64,000 nucleotides of DNA, taken from positions 4,898,001 through 4,962,000 of the forward strand of contig CM075101.1 of assembly GCA_037576195.1 (NCBI GenBank), in the 5' to 3' direction. Shown here piece after piece: positions 11,656-22,718 of the stretch. The notes beneath the pieces were generated by a model. The model worked only from the letters and a program-made list of their open reading frames with translations, was not told the DNA's origin and made no database searches. The position numbers and the translations under genes are program-made. This stretch comes from Phytoseiulus persimilis. Taxonomy: Eukaryota; Arthropoda; Arachnida; Mesostigmata; Phytoseiidae. How positions within the stretch are numbered: the first letter of the stretch is position 1; each line of letters starts with the position of its first letter.

Positions 11656-14176
11656 TCAGTGGAGCATATCCAGTTTGATATGGTCGAGCTGCTTCTGAAG
11701 ATTCTTCTTGCAACTCCCTTCCACCCAATCCGATAGTTGGCTCCTGAAGGCGGCTGTCACTGCATTAATGACGAGCTCGGTCGCTGGATCTCCACTTCCG
11801 AGACCTGAGGTGAAAAAAAATCAAATTCAACCCAAGGGATGGGGAGTGGCTTCTCGGAGAAACCGGAAGACTCCGATCGCCCTCGCCCCGAAATGCGTCT
11901 CCTCAGGTGTTCGTACCTGTGACCGTCGTTTCAACACCCTCGACCTGATACACTTCTAGAGTACGAATGATGAACTGGGCATATCTTTTCAGCTTGAGTG
12001 ACACTCTGAAAGGAAAGAGCGGTTGGTTCACAGGCTTCTAGGGACTAATGGGTCAGTCCGGGGGTGGGTAACATGGTGGGGGCCACGGGCACAGTGGACC
12101 GCTCTTCGCCCATCTCTGGCTCAGTCAATCCGTCCTTCTCTGGAAGATCATGTTCACTCACTCTAGTCGAATCCCGACGTTCTTCACGTTCATTTTGATG
12201 GTACCGACCGGTCCGAGACCGAGCACATGAGCGTAGTAGTCATATGTTGCTAGAATGAATGAGTTGACGAATGAGTATTGAGAGAGGTTGATGCGATATA
12301 AGAACAACGATATTAGGCACTGAGGAATGAAGACTCATGCTCTCTGATGCTCACCGTTCAGACTGTCGAAACCGAAATCCGCCTGGAATGACAGAGTTCT
12401 ACTGTCCTTACCGCTATAAATAGCCAGAACATCACCCAGGCGTCGCATTGTGGAAAGGCCGCTCAGGGAGCCTCGGTAGAGTCTCAGCTCGCTGGAGAAC
12501 ACAGTGAAGTACAAGTCTTGTCTGATCTTCCCGATGTATGGTTGAAGCTGGAAATGAGCTCGAAGATTGAGATCCAGAATCATTGCTCACCATGACTAAC
12601 GGCTCCCAACCAACGGGTCCGTGGTGCCCCGACGTGCTCGTACCGAGCGAAGCGCTCGGCAGTTCCGGAAGCTTCTGCTCCCTCAAAACCGCGACAGGTT
12701 CCCTGCGTTGTTCTTGGCCCTTGAAAAGGGTGGGTCATACGCCCAAACCCCAAAAGAGAGGCACGCCACTGCCCACAGTCAAAACGAAGCTGCATGCAAA
12801 CCTCCGGGCTGGTTGACTCGGTCGTCGGGATACAGGCCGCTTGGAGCTTCGACGGATGAATTATTTTCTGTACTTTCTCAACTCCAACAAGCTCTTAAAG
12901 CCGTCCGCTGAGAGGAATTTGCAACAAAATTTCCTTTGAAGCTAACCTTGAGAGGCTCATGCCGACTGAGGGTCACGTACGCATTGGCATTGTACAACAG
13001 CGCATCGATGAGTAGTTCATCTTCATGGTAGTGAAACTCTTTCGGTAGGATGACGTGGTTGTGAATGTAGCTGTTTGCCCGATCTTTGAATCCCGTTTGC
13101 AAATCCTCTATGAGGCCGTCCTTGATGTTCTCGAAGATAACATCTGAGCACAGGCTCACCAAAGAGCTGCCCCAGGATGACAGTCCGTGCAGCTGAAGAT
13201 CCACGTTGTCCGCCTGAAAAAACGCGTTCGACCTGAATCAACAGCTCATTGAGTTCCGGAAAAATCCAACATTCTTCCCGATTTGAAAAGCCGGGAACCT
13301 ACGCTTGCGTTGGCATCAATCCGGGAAATTTGCAGAATCGATCCATTGTTGTAAAAATGTGCCTTCACGGATATGTGGAGTCCAGTCGTATTTAGGGTTA
13401 GCCTTTCCGCGCCTTCCAGGGATACGAACGCGATGTAGGATGAAACGTTGTATCGACCGATGACTTGAACGTACGGAATCGAAGCCTCGATAATCACACT
13501 CTGACCCGAAAGATTAACCGCCACCTGAAAATATGATGCACTTGATCGCTCGCTTCGCAGTGTAGACGTAAGGAACGTTCGTTGACGCATGGCTTCAGCA
13601 ACGAGGATGGAGAACTCCGGTTACGAACCCTATCGAGTGCTGCGTGTCTCAAACCGAGAATCCGGAGCTTCGTGAAGTTGGCTCGTATCGAGTTGAATAT
13701 TTCTTGTTGATCGATGATGACGTCGTTCAAGAATAACGGATCGTCGAGGTTCTTGCGGAGAAGTTGCGATGGATCAAGCATGTCTTTCCGTGAAATCTGG
13801 AGCGGGGCTGGCATGAGTACACGGATGAAGACGGATTTCGACAGATGAGATCGAATCGAATGAGTTTGGAGTGAGCGAGCCCACCTTTTCTTTGAGGAGG
13901 TTGTTGATGAAGGCTGATAGTTTGAAGGAAACTGCGGTCTTCCTGTCCAGGATCGGTATTCTCTCGAAATCTGGGAATAGTTGAGCACGTTCTGAAAAAC
14001 GACTGCGGGCTCTCTTGTTCAAGCGACGTACTAAGCGACATGGGCTTACCCTCCTCCTTGACTTCGAAATCTTCCAATGTGTCGGGCTCTTCTTCGAGAT
14101 GAGCTCCAGGCACGAGCTGAGATGTCAGAGGAACGAAAACCCCGAAACACAGCGCAAGTAGGAGGCACTTCTCCAT
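11656..14176 (-). CDS. Secreted two-domain TULIP lipid-binding protein (takeout/JHBP/group-7 allergen-like), nine exons
   Basis: Likely extracellular carrier of a hydrophobic ligand. Exons in transcription order: 14176-14050, 13991-13885, 13796-13629, 13524-13303, 13213-12947, 12547-12355, 12249-12162, 12005-11917 and 11804-11656. Every junction is GT..AG in the right phase, and the total is exactly 470 codons (469 residues plus stop). Residues 1-~20 (MEKCLLLALCFGVFVPLTSQ) are a signal peptide, followed by an acidic linker. Residues ~55-297 form a first TULIP-like unit, with alternating beta-strand patterns around IRANFTKLRILGLRHAALD and a C-terminal amphipathic helix (SLCSDVIFENIKDGLIEDL). 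Residues 298-469 form a second unit resembling mite group-7 allergens (MRRLGDVLAIYSGKDSRTLS; a C-terminal amphipathic helix ending at the stop). Several N-glycosylation sequons are present. Two tandem units in one chain recall BPI/LBP proteins. Assignment to the superfamily rests on fold-like pattern, not on an invariant motif; ligand unknown. Confidence 0.78.
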
Positions 14177-16571
14177 GATCGACAGCTCACACTATGACGC
14201 AATGTTGCCGCGATCAATCAACTAGGCACAGTCAATGGAGCAGCGTAGAAACAGCGTTAGCAGATACAGTAGCTCAGGGGTTCACGGAGAGATCGTTGTA
14301 TCGGCGGCGTTGTCGGGAAGGGAACTCGGTGACGATTCTGCGTAGCGTCCGGTGATTGCGGTGGCCTCTCGAACTGTCGTCGAACGGACGGATACTGATC
14401 GGACGGGAGTTTTCTGAGATCCTCGACATGATCTCTCCGAACCCAGTCAAGAGCAAGCAAGCCATCCATCCGCGAAGCTTCCCAGTGTAGGAACATGAGG
14501 AGCATATATTCGGTACGCATTGCGATCCAGGAACCCCTGTCGTCGGTATCGTGACTGCGTGAGTCTGTGGCGAGAGTACCGAATGATAGTTCAAGTGTAA
14601 TCAGTGTTTCGTTCTCCTATCTCTTCCACTTATCTATCTTGGTACGCGGGAGAAAAAGTTCCATAACACCGGTTTCATTTCGATCCGCACGGCGATGGAC
14701 GAAGGCTCCCAAATCGAGCGCTTTGAGCGCAAAGACGCTCGTCCAGATCCCCTCTGACGCTGTGCCAAGTTTCAACGATTTCTCCTCGTGATCCAGCGCT
14801 CGCTATTACATGCTGAGGCGAAATTCTAGAGAAAGAAACGAAAATTCCAAGGCAACGAGATATGAATTCATTGTAGGGTTGATCGAGGTTACGGTCGATG
14901 CCGGCATTTTGCTCTGTGAAAACGGTCTTCTCGAGGAGTCAATATACCCTTTCGCTTTATTCTGTCTTAGGCGCTTACAGGATGTAGTCGATAAATTTTT
15001 TTGATAATGTTGCTTTCTCGGTATAATCAGGAACCGGGTTGCTCGTCTGCCTTATCAGGGCTGACCCCATGGAGGCTTGTGCCGATCCGATCGCTCATTC
15101 GGTTCGAACGGTCAGAGTTTTTCCATGTGACTAGTTATGTCCCAGAGATTCTGGCAGAACCAATGACTATTGACTGCGCTCAGGGATACACCTTCTGAAA
15201 GAGAAATAGCTCGAGGTTGGCTGGGCTAGTTAAAAACGGTAGCCGGGCTAATTTCTGGCTTCTCGATACACTCATGTTGAATCGAAATTCCCATTAGGGC
15301 GATGAAAATTGAATTCCGCGCTCTTGTGTGGGAATATATTGTCGATTCAGAGAAAAAGGCTCTGTTGAATGTTTGCTCCGACATGAGATGTCTGCTTTAT
15401 TCGAAATCTGCCCCTGCCGCCCTCTTCTTCACATTTCCCGCGGCGTCATCGGGCCTTTCACATCTATGTACACATTGATAAGGTAGCACGAATATCACGA
15501 ATCGTCATTGCTTGATCCTTACAACAATAACACACATTCCGGTCGTGGTTACGAGCCATGAGGGATTTCGACTCTTATCTAATAACGGTCGGGTCGCGCT
15601 CCTCTCGGATAAATGCCATTGTTATGGTTCTCCCTCATCAGCGACATATATACACAGAAACGTTGCGAGATATGGCGCTTCTCCTTTCACCGCTTTGATC
15701 CCGGATCGGGATGGGCAAACGCCTCGAACGCGTCGGAGTCAAAACAGAACCGAAGATGTTTGCCTCGATCCCGATGATTCAATTCTGGTCAGCAACAATC
15801 GCCTCGGAGTTGGCACGGATGCCGGAGTTGAGGAATATCGTGGGTTCGTTTCAAAAGATCCCGAGCGTTCCCTGAGGCTACTGGACCCACACAGGTTGCT
15901 CGTGAGGATCTCACAAAAATTCACAAAGGTGGATATGGCATCTATGAGGAATAAATACGTCAAAATGGATAGTTTGTCATCATGATGAACCAGAATGTCT
16001 TATGAAAGCTCGTGCACCTCGCAACCAGCTTCGGAACATATGTTCCGTCAGGAGGCTCATGGCGCGGTAATGTCGGAGATATGGCGAAAAACCGGCAGCG
16101 CGATCTGCCACTTAAAAATGACTCCCTCTTTGCTCTATGGCATCAAGGTAGTCGAATTGAACACGAACTTTGCGGGGTATGACAAGTCGGGGGCGAGATA
16201 CACCGATCGGGATAATGTTTGAAGCAATTCCGAGCATTCAAACCGCTGAATAGCGTTCAATCGAGTGGGTCAACTCTTGATCGTCCGTAATGATCCTTCG
16301 GTTTTGCAGAGCTCGAGATAGTTCTCTCGAAATGCTCTGTTCAAAATACCCTCGTTCAGCTCTCAAACTCCAGTAAAACGGTCGAAACATGTAAGCAACG
16401 AAGCATTTTGCTCAAACTCAGCTCGAAGATTGGAATTCACCCAAGTTTCAGCTCTTCGACACTGTTTCCTTAGACACTCTTCGACATTTCATGCGTGAGT
16501 GTGCTCTTCTCCTAATAGCGGTGGCACCACTGTCTGGATCTGGGCAACGATTGAGACCGAGACCCTAGGGG
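14177..16571. other. Spacer without recognised gene
   Basis: About 2.4 kb. The first 100-200 bp should hold the promoter of the TULIP gene. A plus-strand frame of 157 codons (15512-15985) has a C-terminal half of protein-like composition (RTEDVCLDPDDSILVSNN region), but no domain, convincing start or splice context was found. Nothing else stands out. Confidence 0.4.
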
Positions 16572-16825
16572 TCATTTGAATGACTTCACGTCTCTGTGTG
16601 TTTTACGTTGATGTACGTCTAGAAACAATTTCTTATCAGTGGTGAAGCCACAAAATTCGCACTTGAGCATTTTTGGGGGCCAGTGCGGTCGGCGGATCGT
16701 ACTTCGAGGGTGTTTCCTCTTATCATATGAGCTTGAGCTCCCTTGAGTACTCGTGTTCAACACTGAGCCACCGGAATGTGCCATCAATTGTGAAATGATA
16801 TGCAGTCCGTGCCGAATCACCGACG
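16572..16825 (-). CDS. Terminal exon with one C2H2 zinc finger
   Basis: A minus-strand exon begins after a good acceptor (ttgttcttccag; first exon base 16825, two bases of a split codon) and ends in TGA at 16572-16574. It encodes ~84 residues: a Ser/Thr/basic linker, then one classical finger (CEFCGFTTDKKLF...HQRKTH), four residues before the end of a short basic tail. A single finger at the very C-terminus, on its own exon behind a low-complexity linker, is the arrangement of alternative terminal exons in BTB/zinc-finger transcription factors such as lola. That parentage is inference, because no BTB or upstream exon was identified between 16826 and 17500. It would act in the nucleus in DNA binding. 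Alternatively it is an orphan exon of a decayed gene. Confidence 0.5.
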
Positions 16826-17515
16826 CTGGAAGAACAACATCGATATGAGTTCAACCGCCAGATTATCGACTCGAACCTTGGGGGCGCAACTAGCGGGAGG
16901 TCGAAGGTAGCGAGCGGGGGCTGACGCACGGAAAGCAGCGGAAGCGGGCGGATGAGTTGATGGGTTAGTTGAGGTTTGGGTGAACGGTTAGCTTCCTGTC
17001 ATCGTCGCTGGAAACGAGAACATGGAAGCTCGAACTCAAACACTTTATTCCTCATGAAATAACTTGGGCTCACATCACGGAGCCGGAACCGGCTGTTACG
17101 CTGCCTCGGTCTGCAACAAGAGAAGGTGATTAGTTTGAGAACGGGCGGCGACACCAGGCCGATATCAAGGTACGGATTTCCGATGCGGCAAAAATGAATG
17201 ATGAATCAGCTGGAAAATGCAAATTCTTCCATCGAGAAAATCAATTTTATACACGGGTCGCGGAGACAATGCTCCCCGCTGCACACTGGAGAGAGAAATG
17301 TTTCTATCATACACATATCCAATTCCAGGTCGCTTCCAAATGGATCTCAGTCCGTGCCGGCTTCGAAAAGCGCAACGCGTCACGTTGTGGGATCCGCAGA
17401 GGTACTTCGCCCGGCGGGTTCCCCTCCCGACGATCGGGACAGATCTTCACTGAGCTGCAATTTCAGTAGCTGTTAGAGGCTTGCATCCCAGACGAATCGC
17501 CAAATAGCTCTGATT
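16826..17515. other. Short spacer with one weak plus-strand ORF
   Basis: A plus-strand ATG ORF (17198-17476, 92 codons; starts MMNQLENANSSIEKINF, Ser-rich) is open from the start to TAG. It has a possible donor after about 44 codons. There is no family match, and its orientation is opposite to both neighbours. It is kept as a note rather than a gene call. Confidence 0.3.
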
Positions 17516-18862
17516 TCACGGTGCCTCAATCGTTCCTTCTAAGATGAACACTGATACTTTTTTGAGCAGTTCTTCCGGTACATCGAGTGGATTGATCAGT
17601 GCCAAGGCGCGTTGAACCAAACGGTCTCCCTGGTCTCCAAATTCTTCTTCAACGTTACTTTTGCTGTTCTTCTCGTAGGCTTCGGCATCGTATCCTGGTG
17701 GAGGCCTTCCTTGACCTGTCCAGTACACTCTCGAAGGCTCTTCGGTCTGAGCGAAGTTCGCGACTTCTTCGGCTGAAACTCAGAATACGTACTTTGAGCA
17801 GAGGCCTCTCGAGCTCGACGCGCTCGCAGCAATCATTCCATTCCTCTTGGGCCCAAAACTCGGACATCATCCCAAGACTCACCCTTCCTCGTCAGATATT
17901 CTTTGATCTCCACTCGACTCGGCGCCGCCTCAAGCTTTCCCTTGAGTCTTCCCTTGAAGAACGTAAATAGGCAATCCATCAATTCCGTGGACTGAGTGGG
18001 ACAACCCAGACCGGCTCCCGCGATGTACCTGAAAGCGCGTCGAAGTGAGCAACGAGTTTCCTCCACCGGTCCACGTCGCCCATCGACGTTGTCAGCTCAG
18101 CTGCTCGAGGACGATTTTTCCTCTCCTAGGCTCAACAGAAATTCTGGTTCAAGACTCGCAACTCAGGCACTTCTGATTCCAGACTGCCTTGAGAATACTC
18201 ATCAGCCAGACGGATCGTTCCGTTTGCTTCTGAACTTCGACGGCAGGCTCTTCGGCTGGAAACGTCCGGGAGGTCGACTACTGTTGACCGCAGGCATGTA
18301 GAGCCTTGATACGCACCTGTACATGTTCGCGAACGTGAAAGATAGAGGATCCGTCTCAGGCAGGGAATCCGCGGCGTTGTGCAAGGCCTGGGTCACAGGA
18401 AAATACAGGTCGTCGGCGCTACATCGAACTTTACGCGTGAGCTCTTTCTTCAACAATCGCGCCCAACGATGAGTGTTCACGGTGGCCATGCGGTTGAGCT
18501 TCTCTTCGTTTTCTTTCTTCCGCCTGGAAATGCAAGATAATGCTAGGTCTGGTCGGATCAGTGAAACCGAGCTCCAGCGCAACAGGACGTTCAACGATGA
18601 ACGCGGGTAGCAGGAGTGTGCGATAGAATACGAGAACGCCATGCAAAGGATAGTTAAAGCACGTGCACTGCAAGTTGCGAACTTACCTGAGGACTAGTAT
18701 ATATCTCTCGATCCTATCCTCTGACACGTTGAGATGATCTGCGATTTCCCGGGTCGATGTGATCCCCTGTTCTAGTAATTGCAGCATCTGTTTCCGGTGC
18801 TTCGTTGAGAGTATCTGAACTCTGACGGGCAAATCGTACCATTGCTTGTCCTTGGCATTCAT
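17516..18862 (-). CDS. Unrecognised four-exon gene with N-terminal helix-turn-helix-like segment
   Basis: Exons in transcription order: 18862-18687, 18523-18317, 18028-17883 and 17772-17516. All junctions are GT..AG and phases close (2, 2, 1), giving 262 codons (261 residues plus TGA). Residues ~23-58 (MLQLLEQGITSTREIADHLN...) look like a helix-turn-helix of the kind found in DNA-binding or transposase-derived proteins. A basic segment follows (RRKKENEEKLNR; LLKKELTRK), then helical stretches, an acidic/Pro-Gly linker (GRPPPGYDAEAYEKN) and a helical C-terminus ending EGTIEAP. No signal peptide or membrane segment is seen, so a nuclear or cytosolic protein is expected. I do not recognise the family. 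It could be a domesticated transposase N-terminus or a lineage-specific regulator. The 288-bp second intron is the least certain part; it was chosen because exon 2 (phase 2) and exon 3 (one leading base) join exactly. Confidence 0.65.
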
Positions 18863-20134
18863 TGCGTGACTCTGGAATTGTCAATGAGTTAATTCCATTC
18901 GATCTTGCTCCTCCAGACGACTTATCCGACGGGAGAAAGCAACTCCAAGTAGACGTGCGCGGAAGATTCCGAGCGCTGAATTCCTCCCGTTGACAGGCAC
19001 AAACCAGATGGATTCATAGCGTAGGAGTCGGAATGAGCTTCCGCGAGCTCTACTGGAGGACCACGGACTTACAGAGTTCTCTACGATTGACAGTTCCCAG
19101 GTGGCTGTAGAATGAGATTCGCGATCGGAGTCGTTTCGAACTGCTGGGTACGATATCTGGAACCACTTCGCGGATCTATTGCGGACGCTACTCTCTCTAA
19201 CGCGTGAGATGTCAGGAACATGGACACATCAAGCTGGGAACCATGAATTGAGGACTATGGATGATGCACGGAAGCTACAGGGTACGACACACACTGCAAT
19301 GTTTCCCATAATCAGCCACTAGGTTCCAACGCGATTCGAACTCGATTGCGGTAAATGTCAACGTCGAGGGTACGGAGCCACATCTGACGAAAATGATGCG
19401 AGGAGATTGATGGTGAATGCGGTGATTCCTCGGGCACAATCAGAATGAGAGCTATGCTCGAGTTCTCTCAGCTCACATACAGAATATGGAAGAAGCAGGA
19501 ACGGCCAGAATACAACAGGTGGCGCTAAGGTTGACGTCGCTACTGCCATGGGCGATATACAGCTGATTCCCTCGAATAAGAGAGTATGCTTTGCATGATG
19601 ACGCGACTCGCGAATGCAATATCATTTCCCCCGGTCGTCTTCAGAGATTTCCGATTTCGGACTGTGCCAGAGACTGTCTCCGGGTCCGACCGGCAGCATG
19701 CAAATGGGGAATGGGGTGCGGGGGTTCTTTTCCTTTGTTGGTCACCAAACGTAGAACTATTCTCAGAGCGCAGAAGCTCAGACGCCATATCGGGAGAGGT
19801 TACCAGGCAGACTCCGACGCCAGAAACCAGGGAAGAATCCTCAGAATTCCGACTTGTGGATCCGCCTTGGATGGATCCAACTGAGCTGCGTCATTTCTGG
19901 GAGCGTACTGATGTGCATCACCCAGAGATGGGGATGTTTGATCCGAATGATGCGTGAGCTAGAAAATCTGAACCAAGGAATCATGGTGAGCGTCGACGAA
20001 ATGAGAGAGCGATTTCATATACAGCGTTCGGCCTTTATTCGCAACGCAGAACATGCCTCTGCGACACAGGTCCGTCGTAACAGCTGTAATCAGCAGAATG
20101 AGGATCGAAAAACGGCCCTTCCATCAGAAGCTGT
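18863..20134. other. Spacer with a candidate plus-strand terminal exon near 19.8 kb
   Basis: A plus-strand frame at 19586-19957 becomes protein-like in its second half (reading PTPETREESSEFRLVDPPWM and MDPTELRHFWERTDVHHPE, then TGA). It lies just downstream of, and convergent with, the ZNF622 homologue. It could be the last exon of a small gene, but no matching upstream exon was found. Elsewhere in the stretch only short frames are present. Confidence 0.35.
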
Positions 20135-21597
20135 TTAGAACATGACCTGCTGTCTAAAATGATGTTGCAGTTTGTTCGCTTTGATTCCCAACTTCAAGTG
20201 AGACTGACGGAGAATTCTCTGAGCGAACTTTTGGTCCCTGGCCTTAGCCATCGCCTGCTCTTTCGTGGAGGCACCGGTCCAACCCAGTGCCTTATAACTC
20301 TGGAAGAGCAACGCTCCTCGGCTCCGCACCATTCCAGGACGTTCGAGAGGGAGGTTTTGACGATAGTATCTCGCGAGCGATCGGTGCCCGACGAAGACGC
20401 CTGATGGCAGCTGCAAAGACCAGTCGGGATTCATCTGAAGTAGCTCTGGATTGAATTCTTCGTCGGCATCTGCGCCTTCAGGGTGTGTGGAGGAGAAGTC
20501 GTAGAAATCTCCATACTCCAAGGTGCTATCGAAAAACATTGACGTATGGCCCTTGTCGAGCATGTGCTGTTGGACTGCCTGAATGGTTCTGAACGGGGTT
20601 TTCTGGTCATTGTCGCAGAGCAGACAGACTTTCAGGGCTCCAACTTTGTAACCTGAAGAGAGAGGAAGACCCATGAGCATGGCTTATTCTATCAATCAAT
20701 CTCTATGAATCAACTCGGGGATTCGCGGGTCGCGAATGAACTCACCGAGATACTTCAGAAGCCCCTCCACGTCCACGAGGTAGTCGGGATCCGGTACGAA
20801 GAAGCTGTGAGTTGTTGCCATATGCTCCAGGTTCGCGGTTGAATCCGCAGCCTTCCGATTGCAGAATAGACAGATGTGGATTGGTATGCAGTCTTCTAGC
20901 TTCGGCTCCATTGGTAACGGCTTGTCAGTTTCCATATGAGTTTCCTTCGAATCCCGCTCTCCAGCTGAACTCTCTTCCATGATATCATCCTCGTCAACGT
21001 CCTCCCAGTCATCTTCGTCGAGACTTTCATTCGAAGTGGGTTTGACTTCCAACTTCTCAGTTGTGGGGGGTCTGATACGCGGAGGGCCTTTGCGTGACTG
21101 TGCTTCACCAGAGGCGAGCTTCTTCAACTGTTCCTGATGTTTCTTCGATTGGAAATGGTTCTCGAGGGCCTGCTGAGATGCAAATGTCTTCTTGCAATCT
21201 TTACAGTGTCCACGCTCTTGCCGACTATTCTGCTCGTCCAAATCTCTCTGAGCCTGAACGCGTTTAGCGAACTCGTCAGCCGACACTGGCGGCAAGGACG
21301 CAACTTTCCGTTTGAGATTATACCTGGGAATCAGAGTACGTATATTCAATCAGCACGTGGTGCTACAGCGTACACTTTCATTTTTCATCAGGTACCGAGG
21401 TCCTGTCCCATGATGAGCGCTGTCCAGACTTGTCTGCGATAATCTGTGCGCAAATTCGCTTTTTTTTTCAATAATTTTCCGACGATGTCATGAGCTCACC
21501 TATGCCAGTCACATCGATAGTGATTCCTCTGGAGATCGCCAGTGGCGAAAAGTACCTTACACGTCAAGCACGTGAGCTGCGGTTGGGAAGTAGACAT
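20135..21597 (-). CDS. ZNF622: ZNF622/REI1 cytoplasmic 60S ribosome-maturation factor, three exons
   Basis: Homologue of human ZNF622 and yeast Rei1/Reh1, cytoplasmic C2H2 proteins that act late in 60S subunit maturation, where Rei1 releases and recycles the Arx1/Alb1 export factors and probes the peptide exit tunnel. Exons: 21597-21500, 21323-20746 and 20652-20135; phases close, 397 residues, close to the family length. Zinc finger 1 is Cys10-Cys13...His26-His32 (LTCLTCKVLFATGDLQRNHY), followed by the hallmark YNLKRKVASLPPVSADEF. Finger 2 is Cys73-Cys76...His89-His95 (GHCKDCKKTFASQQALENHF). An acidic stretch (DEDDWEDVDEDD) follows, then two more fingers (HICLFCNRKA...; KVCLLCDND...). The C-terminus carries LPSGVFVGHRSLARYYRQN, YKALGWTG and the final HFRQQVMF, the conserved end of the family. 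The ATG is chosen because it lies nine codons before finger 1, as in homologues. Confidence 0.95.
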
Positions 21598-22718
21598 ATT
21601 TTTGAGTCAGCTGTCGCACCAGCGAAAGAACGTGCGCCAGTGAGGAGCAGCGCGGTCGTAAACAAGAGGTTCTTCCTCACTGCTTGGGAAAGGGTACTTC
21701 CCAGCTCACGACAGTCACTGATCAAATACTGATTGCGTCCGAAGTTCTTCAAAGATACAGTTTTGCAGAGCATCCCATGGCAAACCACATTGAGGAGAGT
21801 TTCCCAACAGACCTGACTCGTAGCGAGAATAAATTCCGCTGAAAACCGAAAGAGCGCGCTTTTTCGAATTTGAGAGCCTCCGCCGCCAACTGACATTCGG
21901 AAGGCAGTCGGGAGCTCACCAGTGTATTTCATGCCTGGGGTGGTTTCCAACATTTCAAAAACTACTGACGAGCAGAAGCGTCGGATCCCTCATCTCGTAT
22001 TGTGTGCTGACGGTGAGATCACTTCCGGCGTTTATCCATACTCAAGTGGCTCGATTCGGAGCAGACCCATCGACTTTCATGTGCAAGACTCCCCGAGCGA
22101 CCGCTTGACACCCTAATTCCCATTGAACGAAGAAGGGATATCCATAGACCGGGAGATGTTGGGAGTAGATGGAAGGTTCAATCATTGATATCGCTCACTG
22201 CAACGAAACTCGTTGAACGAGTCCTAAAAGATTGCTCCGTTATTCTTGCTACTGTCGCTGCTCTCTCTGTCATCGTGCGAGATGGCTGAAGATGCTGAAG
22301 AGCATTCTTGTACAACTCACCGTCCTGAACAGTTCCGGTTCTGGGAGCCACTATTCGACGAACTCGTTGCGTCTCCAAGGAATGTCGTGTCCAAATTTTA
22401 GCTTGGGACTCCAAAGGTGAAAATCAGACTTGAGCTCGGAGCTCAAAGAGTGAAAATCGGACTTGAGGTCGAAACTCCTCGCGAAGCTGAGGGTGAAGAT
22501 CAGACTTGAACTTACCCAGCAGCGTTCTCGTTACCGGGACAATGAGATGTAGACGAAGCGAGTGTGTAACCTGATATGAGCAGCGCGATGTGAAATACTT
22601 TTCACTATCTTTTTCTAACTTGCTTAACGAGGAAAGCTATACTGTTACAGCGGAGCCATGCTCTTAAGGTCATAGCAGCCCACGATTTGACATCGAAACT
22701 TCTTCGTTTATCTGAAGA
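21598..22718. other. Spacer upstream of ZNF622 with possible minus-strand exon fragments
   Basis: Two short minus-strand stretches look exon-like: about 21990-21931 (reading VVFEMLETTPGMKYT before a GTGAGC donor) and about 22412-22316 (before a GTGAGT donor). I could not link them in phase or name a family. A three-copy tandem repeat lies at 22417-22511 (listed separately). The ZNF622 promoter should lie just above 21597. Confidence 0.35.
22417..22511. repeat. Three imperfect tandem copies of a 35-45 bp unit
   Basis: The core ggtgaaaatcagacttgag recurs at about 22417, 22450 and 22493 with one or two changes. The cores are separated by ctcggagctc/gtcgaaactcctcg-type linkers. It looks like a small local minisatellite; no function is apparent. 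Confidence 0.6.

Noticed and set aside
15512-15985. 157-codon plus-strand ORF
   Set aside because: No domain, no good start context, no flanking exons; mentioned only as a note.
18029-18316. An extra exon in the unknown HTH gene
   Set aside because: Several open stretches exist, but none joins both neighbours in phase, whereas exon 2 and exon 3 join directly.
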